DNA of 12,789 nucleotides, taken from positions 2,596 through 15,384 of the forward strand of contig DEPS01000021.1 in assembly GCA_002358875.1 (NCBI GenBank), written 5' to 3'. Below the pieces are notes generated by a model, which made no database searches, had not been told where the DNA came from, and worked only from the letters and a program-made list of their open reading frames with translations. A program made the position numbers and the translations under genes. Origin of the DNA: Lachnospiraceae bacterium UBA3386 (lineage in GTDB: Bacteria > Bacillota > Clostridia > Lachnospirales > Lachnospiraceae). Shown piece by piece: positions 1 through 6,875 of the stretch; positions within the stretch are counted from its first letter, which is position 1, and each line of letters begins with the position of its first letter.

Positions 1-948
1 GGCCTCTTCGATCACTTCCGATGCCAGAAAGCGGGCAGTGTGCCAGTCAATATCATTTTTATACAATATTCCGGCGATAAAAGGCCTGCCCTCCCGCTGC
101 AGTTTCCGGTATACAGGGATTCCTGTTCCTCCGGAGGAAAGCACGAAAACATCCGGTTTCCCCTTTTGGGGAGCAAGCTCTACACTGCCTGTAAGGGAAT
201 CAAAAAAGCCCGCGAGGCTGCTTTCATTTATAAGTCCGTACAACTCCCGGATCACATCTTCTGTGAGAACATCCTCCGGCGCGCCGCAGGCTAAGATCTC
301 TTCTCCGCCCACACAGATCACGCGGTCCGATATCTTCATGGCAAGATCGATCTCGTGAAGCGACATCACAACTGTGATTCCCTGTTTCTTTGCCATGCTG
401 CGCAGAATTGATAAAAGCTCCAGCTTATGGCGGATATCCAGATAGGAAGTCGGTTCATCCAGAATTATGATCTCGGGCTCCTGGCAAATGGCTCGTGCAA
501 GCAGGACTCTCTGCCTTTCTCCGTCGCTGACCGCGTCAAAGGGTCTGTCCGCAAAGGACTGCGCATGGACGCAGGCAAGCGCCTTTTCCACAAGGGCTTC
601 ATCCTCCTCGGACAATATACCCAGGCGTCCTGTATAAGGATAGCGGCCCATGGAAGCAATATCGCGGCAGGTCATGAGCTCAGGCTGCATCTGTCCTGTC
701 AGCATTACCGCCATTTTTTTTGCAAGCTCCGAAGGAATATACCCTTCCAGCCCGTGGCCTTCCAGCTCAACCCTGCCTGCAACAGGCGCAAGCTGTTTCG
801 CAATGCTTTTTAAGATCGTGGACTTGCCGGAACCGTTCGGCCCCACAAGCGTCACGATCTCCCCCCGCCGGACGCCGATCTCTATATTTTTTATAAGAGC
901 TCTGCCGTTATAGCCGACGGCAAGGTTCTTCAGGCTCAGATAGTCCAT
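1..948 (-). CDS. Cobalamin/iron-complex-type ABC transporter ATP-binding protein (BtuD/FecE-like), 3' end beyond window
   Basis: Cytoplasmic ATPase that would power the FecCD-type permease encoded just upstream. The reading frame is open from the ATG at 948 to base 1 (316 codons), so the C-terminus is missing. Seen: Walker A GPNGSGKST (residues 36-44), Q-loop around Q86, ABC signature SDGER (141-145) in place of LSGGQ, Walker B IIILDEP (160-166) and switch His198 in SLHEID. After the ATPase fold (about residue 240) comes an extra domain with a VLSSGGTGIPVYRKL stretch and GILYKNDID, longer than BtuD of enteric bacteria. A GGAG motif 4 nt before the ATG fits the start, and the permease stop is 86 bp away. 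Substrate is inferred as corrinoid from the neighbours; heme or siderophore uptake would look the same. The ATPase call is firm, the substrate is not. Confidence 0.93.
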   Translation of the reverse strand, partial: MDYLSLKNLAVGYNGRALIKNIEIGVRRGEIVTLVGPNGSGKSTILKSIAKQLAPVAGRVELEGHGLEGYIPSELAKKMAVMLTGQMQPELMTCRDIASMGRYPYTGRLGILSEEDEALVEKALACVHAQSFADRPFDAVSDGERQRVLLARAICQEPEIIILDEPTSYLDIRHKLELLSILRSMAKKQGITVVMSLHEIDLAMKISDRVICVGGEEILACGAPEDVLTEDVIRELYGLINESSLAGFFDSLTGSVELAPQKGKPDVFVLSSGGTGIPVYRKLQREGRPFIAGILYKNDIDWHTARFLASEVIEEA

Positions 949-1034
949 GTTGCTCCAATATTCGCTTATTCCGTTCTGGTGATGTTATCCCTGTTACCTG
1001 GAAAAAACAGCCCCACAGGTCGAAAATAACATTT

Positions 1035-2066
1035 TCAGCTTTTCTTCGTTTTTTTTACCAGCATGTATATGACTACCGGGGCACCCAGAAATGAGGTCAC
1101 AGTGCTGATATTGAGTTCTGTCGGAGCAAAAGCCATCCGTGCCAGCAGGTCGCTGAACATGCAGAAAGCCGCGCCGCCCAGAAATGCCGCGGGAATCACA
1201 ATGACAGGCCTGGATGTGCCCAGCATCCTGCGCACCATAAAAGGAACAGCGATTCCGACAAAGGACACAGGCCCCGCAAAGGCCGCCACGCAGGCGGACA
1301 AAATTCCTGACAGCAGGATAAGCTCCATCCGGAAGATCCTGATATTCACCCCCATGCTCCGGGCATATGCTTCCCCCATCTGGTATGCGGCCATGGGTTT
1401 TGAAAGAAAAAAGACGCATCCCGCCGCGGTACAGGTGATCAGGGCCGCCGTTCCTGCCGTCTGCCAGTCAGCTCCTGAAAAGCTGCCCTGTGACCAGCCA
1501 TGCAGATTTACGATATCTGCATCCTCCGCGAAAGTGACCAGAAACTCTGTCACTGCGCTGCAGATATAGCCGATCATGATGCCCGCGACCAAAAGCCCCG
1601 CCATCTGGCGCACTGATCGCGAGACGATGAGGATAAAGGATGTCGAGAGCATGGCTCCGATAAAGGCAGCCAAAATCAGCGTCCAGGAGGAGACCGCGCC
1701 GAACCGCCCGATCATAAAAATCATGGCAGATGCAACACACATTTTTGCTCCCGAGGAAATGCCCAGCACAAAAGGTCCGGCGATGGGATTGCCGAAAAAT
1801 GTCTGCAGCAAAAAACCCGAAAGCGCCAGAGCCCCTCCCAACACCGCAGCCGTAACGATCCTGGGCATGCGGATCTTCCAGATTATACTGACCTCGCTTT
1901 CCTCTCCCATCCGGGTAAACAGGATACGCAGGATCCTTGCCGCGGGTATATGGACGCTCCCCGTGTTAATATTAATAATGATGATCAGAAATATCGCAGC
2001 CGCAAGCGACGCAAATACAGCTGTATACCGAAGCCTCCGCGCCGCTTTCACCCTCGCATACTCCAT
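1035..2066 (-). CDS. FecCD/BtuC-family ABC transporter permease
   Basis: Integral membrane permease of the FecCD family, which imports vitamin B12, heme or ferric siderophores together with an ATPase and a substrate-binding protein. At 343 residues it has the family's usual length and about ten hydrophobic segments. Family motifs seen: RMPR (65-68), GNPIAGP (91-97) followed by VLGISSGA, GPVSFVGIAVPFMVRR (the usual PH is PF here), and ELNISTVTSFLGAPVVIYML near the C-terminus. GGAGAG lies 9 nt before the ATG. It sits directly upstream of the ATPase gene, and the pair likely forms the transporter core. No substrate-binding protein gene is next to it in the window. A cobalamin role is inferred from the cobC, cobU and cbiC neighbours. 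A possible own promoter lies at 2113-2141. Confidence 0.93.
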   Translation of the reverse strand: MEYARVKAARRLRYTAVFASLAAAIFLIIIININTGSVHIPAARILRILFTRMGEESEVSIIWKIRMPRIVTAAVLGGALALSGFLLQTFFGNPIAGPFVLGISSGAKMCVASAMIFMIGRFGAVSSWTLILAAFIGAMLSTSFILIVSRSVRQMAGLLVAGIMIGYICSAVTEFLVTFAEDADIVNLHGWSQGSFSGADWQTAGTAALITCTAAGCVFFLSKPMAAYQMGEAYARSMGVNIRIFRMELILLSGILSACVAAFAGPVSFVGIAVPFMVRRMLGTSRPVIVIPAAFLGGAAFCMFSDLLARMAFAPTELNISTVTSFLGAPVVIYMLVKKTKKS

Positions 2067-2112
2067 TAATTCATCTCTCCAGTTGATTTTCTCTTATGAA
2101 AAACATCTAAAA

Positions 2113-2141
2113 ATTATATAAGTGCGTTTAACATCTCTAAA
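2113..2141 (-). promoter_or_regulatory. Possible sigma-A promoter for the permease/ATPase pair
   Basis: On the minus strand a perfect -10 TATAAT (2118-2113) stands 17 bp after TTTAGA (2141-2136, four of six matches to TTGACA). The predicted start is about 40 nt upstream of the permease ATG. It lies in the only sizeable gap between the phosphatase and permease genes, so the transporter could be expressed apart from the biosynthetic genes. No riboswitch is visible here. The region is AT-rich, so a chance match is possible. Confidence 0.4.
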
Positions 2142-2179
2142 AAAGATTGGGGCGCCCTGACATCTCGTAAAAATCAGGG
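2139..2179 (-). terminator. Weak terminator-like hairpin after the phosphatase gene
   Basis: On the minus strand CCCTGA (2179-2174, overlapping the phosphatase stop codon) can pair with TCAGGG (2160-2155) across a 13-nt loop. A T6 run (2144-2139) follows about 10 nt after the stem. The short stem and distant U-tract make it a poor intrinsic terminator. Partial termination followed by the promoter at 2113-2141 is plausible. Confidence 0.25.
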
Positions 2180-2827
2180 TTCATTTAAAAAGCTTACTTC
2201 CTTTACCACTTTCAGCGGCTCTCTCTCCTCCCCAAACTCAAGCAGCCATCCGCAGCCGCACGGCGTCTGCCATGCGTAATAATCCCTGACCGGACGGCCC
2301 CATTTTTCCAGAACCGCCATCTGCGTGCCCCCGTGTGCCACGATTACCAGGTTTTTTCTTTTAAGATCGCTTTTGTCCAAAGTCTCTTTTCTCAATATCT
2401 CCCGGAAAGCCCCGCAGACACGTCCGGAAAAGGAAACCCGGTCCTCTCCGCCGGGACAGCGCCCAAGACATCCGCCGTCAACCCACGCGCGATACCGGGG
2501 ATCCTTTTCCATTTCCCACCAGCCTCTGCCTTCAAAAGCGCCAAAATCCATCTCCCTGAGATCAGGCACAAGTATCTGGTCTGCCCCGGGGAAAAGGATC
2601 GATGCAGTCTGCCTGGCCCGAAGAGCCGGCGAAACATACAGGTGGCCAGGAAATGTCTCCAAACCATGGACTTCTCCAAATTCCGGGTATAGATCCTCTG
2701 CCCGGCTCAGCATTGAGCGTCCCTTCGTGGAAAGCCCCTCATCAACACTTCCCTGATAACGCTTTTCTTCCCCAAGACGTGTGAGGCCATGTCTTATGAG
2801 CCAGATTTTTATTGACAAAGCGGCCAC
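2174..2827 (-). CDS. cobC: Histidine phosphatase family protein, likely alpha-ribazole-5'-phosphate phosphatase (CobC-like)
   Basis: Histidine phosphatase (phosphoglycerate mutase-like fold) of 217 residues, cytoplasmic. Motifs: LIRHGLT with the phospho-accepting His13, SPALRARQTA (66-75), the acidic DLREMDFGAFEG (89-100, Glu92 as likely proton donor), and the second histidine in AHGG (His165). CobC removes phosphate from alpha-ribazole-5'-phosphate (or adenosylcobalamin-5'-phosphate) late in lower-ligand assembly. That specific role comes from its place after cobU and the CobU-like gene; the family motif alone would also fit other phosphatases. The ATG lies inside the 3' end of the CobU-like gene (19-bp overlap), which suggests translational coupling. 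Confidence 0.85.
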   Translation of the reverse strand: MAALSIKIWLIRHGLTRLGEEKRYQGSVDEGLSTKGRSMLSRAEDLYPEFGEVHGLETFPGHLYVSPALRARQTASILFPGADQILVPDLREMDFGAFEGRGWWEMEKDPRYRAWVDGGCLGRCPGGEDRVSFSGRVCGAFREILRKETLDKSDLKRKNLVIVAHGGTQMAVLEKWGRPVRDYYAWQTPCGCGWLLEFGEEREPLKVVKEVSFLNEP

Positions 2828-3333
2828 TCCCCCTTCAAAACCTGCGGCAGACCGCAGCAGACTCTGATCACGACATCCGCCCTTGCGGCAAGAAGACAGG
2901 CGAGCCGTCCAGCCGCCTCGCGCGCCGCCCGCTCCCCTGGGTCTGCAGGGACGATACCTCCCCCCACCTCCGCAGCGATGACTATCTTTTTCTTAGCGAG
3001 ACTGTCCGCAAGCGCCCTTAGCTCTTCGAAATCGGTGATTACCGTGTTTTTTTCAAAATCTTCCGACGAACATGTCTGCTCTTTCTCAACAGGGAATTCC
3101 GCCACAGAAGTCTGCTCCAGGGCGTCAGATCCTTCCGACGACACTGAATGCACGCTTACATCAGGATCTCCCGGCTTTAGGGCTTGATCCTGAGCTTTAC
3201 TGTTTTCAGGCAGCAGCACCCTCTTCTGGACATCCCAGACAGCACAGGCGGCAAAAGCTTCCTCGTCCATTTTCAGAGCGTTTCTGATGTATTCTCTTTT
3301 GCCCGCAAACATGGGTCCGGTCACAAAAATCAA
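2809..3333 (-). CDS. Divergent CobU-like protein (adenosylcobinamide kinase/guanylyltransferase family), likely with altered activity
   Basis: A 174-residue protein matching CobU at its ends but not in the middle. The N-terminus MIFVTGPMFAGKREYI has a P-loop shape, yet Arg13 stands where Walker A needs Ser/Thr. The C-terminal part AEVGGGIVPADP plus RAAREAAG and VCCGLPQVLKGEW matches the CobU end (compare NEVxxGIVP and CGIPNVLKG of the neighbour). The middle (about 40-100) is rich in Ser, Glu and Asp, and the HR-x-x-R segment that carries the GMP-accepting histidine in CobU is missing. The start is TTG at 3333, chosen because AGGGGGG lies 6 nt before it and the P-loop begins at once. It sits between a normal cobU and cobC. 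It may be a degenerating duplicate, a regulatory partner, or a kinase with changed chemistry. Family call is good; function unknown. Confidence 0.8.
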   Translation of the reverse strand: MIFVTGPMFAGKREYIRNALKMDEEAFAACAVWDVQKRVLLPENSKAQDQALKPGDPDVSVHSVSSEGSDALEQTSVAEFPVEKEQTCSSEDFEKNTVITDFEELRALADSLAKKKIVIAAEVGGGIVPADPGERAAREAAGRLACLLAARADVVIRVCCGLPQVLKGEWPLCQ

Positions 3334-3360
3334 GATTTTCCCCCCTGAATAAATCTTTTT

Positions 3361-3394
3361 AAAAAATCGCCCTGCCAGCTTCCTTCAACAGGCG
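3361..3394 (-). terminator. Terminator-like hairpin (possible attenuator) before the CobU-like gene
   Basis: On the minus strand CGCCTG (3394-3389) pairs with CAGGGCG (3374-3368) with one bulged G across a 14-nt loop, followed by A and then T6 (3366-3361). A competing 7-bp pairing exists: GCTTCCT (3414-3408) with AGGAAGC (3384-3378), which uses the terminator loop and cannot coexist with the stem as a nested fold. This resembles an attenuator, but no ligand-binding motif is seen. Confidence 0.4.
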
Positions 3395-3418
3395 CCGCAA
3401 AACATACAGGAAGCATAC

Positions 3419-3447
3419 ATTATAAAGCCTTGTTCCAGACATGAAAA
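3419..3447 (-). promoter_or_regulatory. Possible internal promoter upstream of the CobU-like gene
   Basis: On the minus strand a perfect -10 TATAAT (3424-3419) is 17 bp after TTTTCA (3447-3442, four of six matches). Predicted initiation is near 3412, just before the terminator-like hairpin at 3361-3394 and about 80 nt before the TTG start. It lies in the 143-bp gap after cobU, an unusually long gap for this part of the cluster. Confidence 0.4.
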
Positions 3448-3476
3448 AGCTGACCTGCCGGCCCTTTTAATACCCT

Positions 3477-4016
3477 TCAGCATTTTCCCTTTAAAACGTT
3501 GGGGATTCCGCAGACAAGTTCGACAACAAGGTCTGCGCGCCGGGCGATCTCCCGGTTGAGAATGGCGAGATTTTTCATAAAAGAAAGCGTCTCCCCCTCA
3601 TATCGGCTGCCGCCGGAAAATACTTCATTCGTGACAATGATCAGATTTGTGCATTTATCTTCCAGACAGCTGATCCCCAGACGCACAGCGTCCATTGCAT
3701 TGTTTTCTGTCTTTGCTGCCACGCCCTCAGGGCTGAACATCTCATTTGCAAGCAGATTGGAAAGATCCTCGACAAGGACATCCGCACCCGGCGGAAGCTG
3801 AGCACCGGCCAGATCCCTATACCGCTCAATAGTCTTAAAACCGAAGGCCTCGCGCTGAGCCCTGTGTTTCATGATTCGTGCGCGGCCCTCCTCCCCGAAC
3901 GGCTCCATGGTGGCAATATAATATATGCCTGCGCCCGCTTCTGCTTTCTCAGCCGCCAGTTTTTCCGCGAAAGCGCTTTTTCCGCTCCCGGATCCTCCGA
4001 TAATAAGTGCAAGCAT
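3477..4016 (-). CDS. cobU: Bifunctional adenosylcobinamide kinase / adenosylcobinamide-phosphate guanylyltransferase
   Basis: CobU phosphorylates adenosylcobinamide and then transfers GMP to make adenosylcobinamide-GDP, the activated substrate for cobalamin synthase CobS. The protein has 179 residues, the usual length. Seen: P-loop GGSGSGKS (7-14), MKHRAQRE (49-56, His51 at the position of the GMP-accepting histidine), VLVEDLSNLLANEM (80-93), LIIVTNEVFSGG (125-136) and the family's C-terminal LNREIARRADLVVELVCG. The ATG is 6 nt after the pncA stop with only a weak AAGAG before it, so coupled translation is likely. A second, damaged CobU homologue follows. No cobS lies next to it in the window. 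Confidence 0.95.
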   Translation of the reverse strand: MLALIIGGSGSGKSAFAEKLAAEKAEAGAGIYYIATMEPFGEEGRARIMKHRAQREAFGFKTIERYRDLAGAQLPPGADVLVEDLSNLLANEMFSPEGVAAKTENNAMDAVRLGISCLEDKCTNLIIVTNEVFSGGSRYEGETLSFMKNLAILNREIARRADLVVELVCGIPNVLKGKC

Positions 4017-4021
4017 CTCTT

Positions 4022-4549
4022 TTAACCGTTCAGGATCTGTATCTGGCAGGAGCGCATCGTCTCCAGGGCCGCCAGATGTTTTTCCGGCGTAACACCGGCG
4101 CAGCAGGAAGCATCGACCGAGATCTTCACTTCCGGCATCATGGCTTTGATCAGCAGGGCATTGGAGACGACGCAGATATCCGTGCAGAGTCCGACCAGCT
4201 CGATCTCGATCTCCTCTTTCTCTGACATTTCTTTCAGATCCGCAGCCAGTGCGGTGCTGCCGAAGGTCGGCTTCTCATAGATTTTTGCTCCGGTCAGAAG
4301 AGCAGCGATATCCGAACGGATCTGCCAGCCTTCCGAACCCCTGATGCAGTGGGGAACAGGAAGGTACTTTCCTTCCTGCGTCTGCATATAATTTTCTTCA
4401 TGAGTATCCATGGTCGCGATCACATTTTCCGCCGGAAAGGACCGGATCTTTTCTTTTACTGCCTCAACGATCGCTTCAGCCTCTTTTGTCCCCAGCGCCG
4501 CGTCGATAAAATCATTCTGCATATCAATGACGATCAACAGTTTTCTCAT
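4022..4549 (-). CDS. pncA: Nicotinamidase-type cysteine hydrolase (isochorismatase superfamily)
   Basis: Hydrolyses nicotinamide to nicotinate and ammonia in the cytosol if it is a true PncA. The protein has 175 residues from the chosen start. Catalytic triad visible: Asp9 in VIDMQNDF, Lys93 in YEKPTFGS and Cys126 in LCTDICVVSNAL. Likely metal ligands are Asp48 and His50 (MDTH) and His67 (VPHCIRGSEGW), as in PncA enzymes. The start at 4549 is preferred because GGAGG lies 9 nt before it; an ATG at 4603 would add 18 residues without family support. It sits between the MATE gene and cobU with a 5-bp gap to cobU. Nicotinate feeds NaMN, the phosphoribosyl donor used by CobT, which may explain its place here (inference). 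Other amide hydrolases of the superfamily cannot be excluded. Confidence 0.85.
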   Translation of the reverse strand: MRKLLIVIDMQNDFIDAALGTKEAEAIVEAVKEKIRSFPAENVIATMDTHEENYMQTQEGKYLPVPHCIRGSEGWQIRSDIAALLTGAKIYEKPTFGSTALAADLKEMSEKEEIEIELVGLCTDICVVSNALLIKAMMPEVKISVDASCCAGVTPEKHLAALETMRSCQIQILNG

Positions 4550-4663
4550 TTTTCTCTTCCTCCAAAACGGTTCGCTTATTCTTCCTGTTTCTGGTATTAT
4601 CATATTCTTTTATCCTGAACAGCTTATTATTTCATGCAAAAAACAAACTGATGCAGGTGGACC

Positions 4664-6052
4664 TTACTTTTCCCTTCGGTAGGCAAGATCGATCTCCGTC
4701 TCCTGATCCCCGCGCGGTATCTCGCGCAAAAAGCGGATCACAAAAGGGATGCAGACCCCTGCCGTAAATATGTCTGACCACATCTGTGCGCTCTGAATGC
4801 CAAAAATACCGAAAAAGCGCGGAAGAACGATAAGAAGCGGAATGTAAAAGAGACCGCTGCGAAGGGTTGCAAGAAACGATGCCTCCCTGCTTCGTCCAAC
4901 CGCCTGAAACATCATGTTCGAGGTCACGCTGAAGGGCTGAAAAAAGGCTGCCACACACTGAAATCGAAGGGCGAGGGCGCCGACTTCCACAACGGCGGGG
5001 TCATCGCGGAAGATCCTGACGACCGCATCAGGCGCGATCATTCCTGAAATGCCAAGAGCACCCAGGATCACCGTTCCGAGCCGGAAGGTAAAGAAAAAAG
5101 CTTCCCTCAGCCTCGCAAATTTTGATGCGCCAAAGTTAAAGGCGCATACCGGCTGAAAGCCCTGACCGATGCCGATCATTGCCGAACCTATAAACATAGT
5201 GATCCGTCCTACGATCGACATGGCCGCGATCGCCGCATCTCCGTAAGGCATGGCGCAATTGTTGAGCGTCATTGTCGAGATACTGCTCATCATCTGCCGG
5301 ATCAGGCTGGGAAAACCGACCTGCAGAATCTGCATAAGGTCTTTGGGATCTCTGGAAATACTGCGAACGGAGAAACGTGTAATGGTCCTGTGGGACAGAA
5401 ACATATACAGCAGAATGCAGAAACTGATCGTCTGGGAGATCGCCGTGGAAAGTCCCGCTCCGTCTATTCCCAGCCCCAGTCCGAACATGAGGATAGGATC
5501 GCCGATCATATTCAATACCCCTCCTGAAACCAGGCCGACCATTGCCAGAGCCGCCTTGCCCTCATAGCGCATGACATTGTTTAAGACACAGCTGCACATC
5601 AGGGCAGGCCCGGACAGCAGTATATAGAACCCGTAGTTTTTGGAAAAAGGAAGGATCGTGTCCGTGCTTCCCAGAAGGCGCATCAGGGGTGTGAGCAGAA
5701 GCAGGCAGAATGCGGACAGGAGGATCCCGAACCCCAGCGCAGCAAAAAAAGCCGTGGACAGCAGACTGTCCGCTTTTTCTCTCTCCCCCCGGCCCAGATG
5801 GACACTGAGCAGGCTCCCTGACCCGTGTCCCAGCATAAAACCGAATGCCTGTATGATAGACTGCAGCCCCAGAACGATTCCGATCGCGGCGCTCGCGCTG
5901 GTCCCCAGCTTTCCGACAAAATAGGCATCCACCAGATTGTAGATCATTGTGACCATCATACTGATCACGGTCGGAACTGCAAGTGTCGGGATCAGCTTCC
6001 TGACCGGAGTCAGGACCATTTTCTCATATTGTCGCCGTTCTTTTGCTCTCAT
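4664..6052 (-). CDS. MATE family efflux transporter
   Basis: Multidrug and toxic compound extrusion protein, an Na+- or H+-coupled antiporter of the plasma membrane. The 462 residues have about twelve hydrophobic segments in two related halves, the family's normal size. Family-typical stretches: LAVPTVISMMVTMIYNLVD followed by AYFVGKLG near residues 25-50, GVLNMIGDPILMFGLGLG with a following GAGLSTAIS, GIGQGFQPVCAFNFGA in the second half, and MFQAVGR later. GAGGGGGG is 10 nt before the ATG. It is cotranscribed with cobalamin genes on both sides. Its substrate cannot be read from sequence; export of a corrinoid, flavin or benzimidazole-like compound is a guess. It follows the 41-bp repeat array. 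Confidence 0.93.
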   Translation of the reverse strand: MRAKERRQYEKMVLTPVRKLIPTLAVPTVISMMVTMIYNLVDAYFVGKLGTSASAAIGIVLGLQSIIQAFGFMLGHGSGSLLSVHLGRGEREKADSLLSTAFFAALGFGILLSAFCLLLLTPLMRLLGSTDTILPFSKNYGFYILLSGPALMCSCVLNNVMRYEGKAALAMVGLVSGGVLNMIGDPILMFGLGLGIDGAGLSTAISQTISFCILLYMFLSHRTITRFSVRSISRDPKDLMQILQVGFPSLIRQMMSSISTMTLNNCAMPYGDAAIAAMSIVGRITMFIGSAMIGIGQGFQPVCAFNFGASKFARLREAFFFTFRLGTVILGALGISGMIAPDAVVRIFRDDPAVVEVGALALRFQCVAAFFQPFSVTSNMMFQAVGRSREASFLATLRSGLFYIPLLIVLPRFFGIFGIQSAQMWSDIFTAGVCIPFVIRFLREIPRGDQETEIDLAYRREK

Positions 6053-6079
6053 TTATGTCCGGCCCCCCTCGTCTATTAT

Positions 6080-6094
6080 GCTTTTGAAAAAAGC
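6080..6094 (-). other. Small hairpin between the repeat array and the MATE gene
   Basis: GCTTTT and AAAAGC form a 6-bp stem around a 3-nt loop about 30 nt before the MATE start codon. No U-tract follows, so it is not a clear terminator. Confidence 0.3.
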
Positions 6095-6107
6095 GGGATT
6101 TTCAGCA

Positions 6108-6271
6108 CAGCAGATATCAAAGGCTGTAAAGGATCGCATTGCAGATCACAGCAGATATCAGAGGCTGTACAGGATCGCATTGCAGATCACAGCAGATATC
6201 AAAGGCTGTAAAGAATCGCATTGCAAATCACAGCAGATATCAGAGGCTGTACAGGATCGCATTGCAGATCG
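6108..6271. repeat. Four tandem 41-bp repeats at the 3' end of cbiC
   Basis: Four head-to-tail units start at 6108, 6149, 6190 and 6231. All share CAGCAGATATCA, GGCTGTA and ATCGCATTGCA. Units 1 and 3 carry AAAGGCTGTAAAG, units 2 and 4 carry AGAGGCTGTACAG, so the array looks like an 82-bp dimer duplicated once. Unit 4 overlaps the last codons of cbiC, and the cbiC stop (6242-6240) falls inside it, so units 1-3 appear to be copies of the gene's own tail. In the mRNA each unit can form ACAGC/GCUGU hairpins (up to 7 bp in units 1 and 3) with an 11-nt loop. There are no unique spacers, so it is not CRISPR. Confidence 0.95.
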
Positions 6272-6875
6272 CGGCGGCCACATTGCTGCCGCCCTTTCTG
6301 CCGCGGTTACATATATAGGGTATTCCCGTATCCATGATCCTTTCCTTTGCCTGCACGACATTCACAAATCCGACCGGAACCGCGATCACCATTTCGGGCC
6401 GGTATCCGCATCGTATTTCTTCTTCAAGTGCAAGCAGAGCGGTCGGAGCGTTTCCTACTGCAAAAATCAGCTGTACGCCCTCTCTTTGCGCCTCATGGAC
6501 CGCCTTTTTTACTGCCGCGGCGGACCGGGTCGTTCCCCCCCGTCTTGCCGCCTCCGCGACATCCTCATCTGCAATATAGCAGTGGGCTTTTCCGCCAAAC
6601 CGGGCCAGGCGGCGCTTATTGATCCCTGAAAGTGCCATGGTCGTGTCCGTGACAATATGCGCCCCCCGCAGAATCGAGTCTTCTGCTTTTTTCAGTACAT
6701 GCTCACTGAAAACCATAGTATCCAGATAATCGAAATCCGCCGTTGTATGGATCACACGCAAAAGCACATGTTTTTTGTCCTCCGGAATCTCCCGGCCCAT
6801 CTCCTTCAGCTCTCTCTCTATAATTGAAAAGCTTGTCTTTTCAATATCCGCCGGGAGTACATGTTCCAGCTGCAT
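6240..6875 (-). CDS. cbiC: Precorrin-8X / cobalt-precorrin-8 methylmutase
   Basis: CbiC moves a methyl group from C-11 to C-12 to make cobyrinate (or hydrogenobyrinate), the last corrin-ring rearrangement. The 211 residues match the family's length. Seen: LRVIHTTADFDY with His43 at the catalytic position, DTTMALSGINKRRL (77-90), AVGNAPTALLALEEE, VGFVNVVQAKE and the C-terminal RGRKGGSNVAAAI. Cobalt-first (anaerobic) chemistry is inferred from the CbiK gene in the same cluster. AGGAGGG lies 10 nt before the ATG. The last ten residues (about AICNAILYSL) are encoded by the first-transcribed unit of the 41-bp repeat array, so copy-number changes downstream of the stop would not alter the protein. 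Confidence 0.95.
   Translation of the reverse strand: MQLEHVLPADIEKTSFSIIERELKEMGREIPEDKKHVLLRVIHTTADFDYLDTMVFSEHVLKKAEDSILRGAHIVTDTTMALSGINKRRLARFGGKAHCYIADEDVAEAARRGGTTRSAAAVKKAVHEAQREGVQLIFAVGNAPTALLALEEEIRCGYRPEMVIAVPVGFVNVVQAKERIMDTGIPYICNRGRKGGSNVAAAICNAILYSL

Noticed and set aside
949..1034. Terminator between the permease and ATPase genes
   Set aside because: An ACCTG/CAGGT pairing with a 15-nt loop exists but is weak and has no U-tract after it.
3334..3476. Remnant of cobS between cobU and the CobU-like gene
   Set aside because: The 143-bp gap has no stretch with a cobalamin synthase-like membrane segment; it holds promoter and hairpin elements instead.
4550..4603. 18-residue N-terminal extension of the nicotinamidase
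   Set aside because: The family begins at the MRKLLIVIDMQNDF region, and the best ribosome binding site is before the inner ATG at 4549.
6108..6271. CRISPR-like array
   Set aside because: The units are directly adjacent with no unique spacers, there are only four, and one is part of cbiC.
5949..6629. Long plus-strand reading frame across the MATE start, repeats and cbiC
   Set aside because: It runs antisense to two well-supported genes, its sequence reads through the 41-bp repeats, and it matches no family I recognise.
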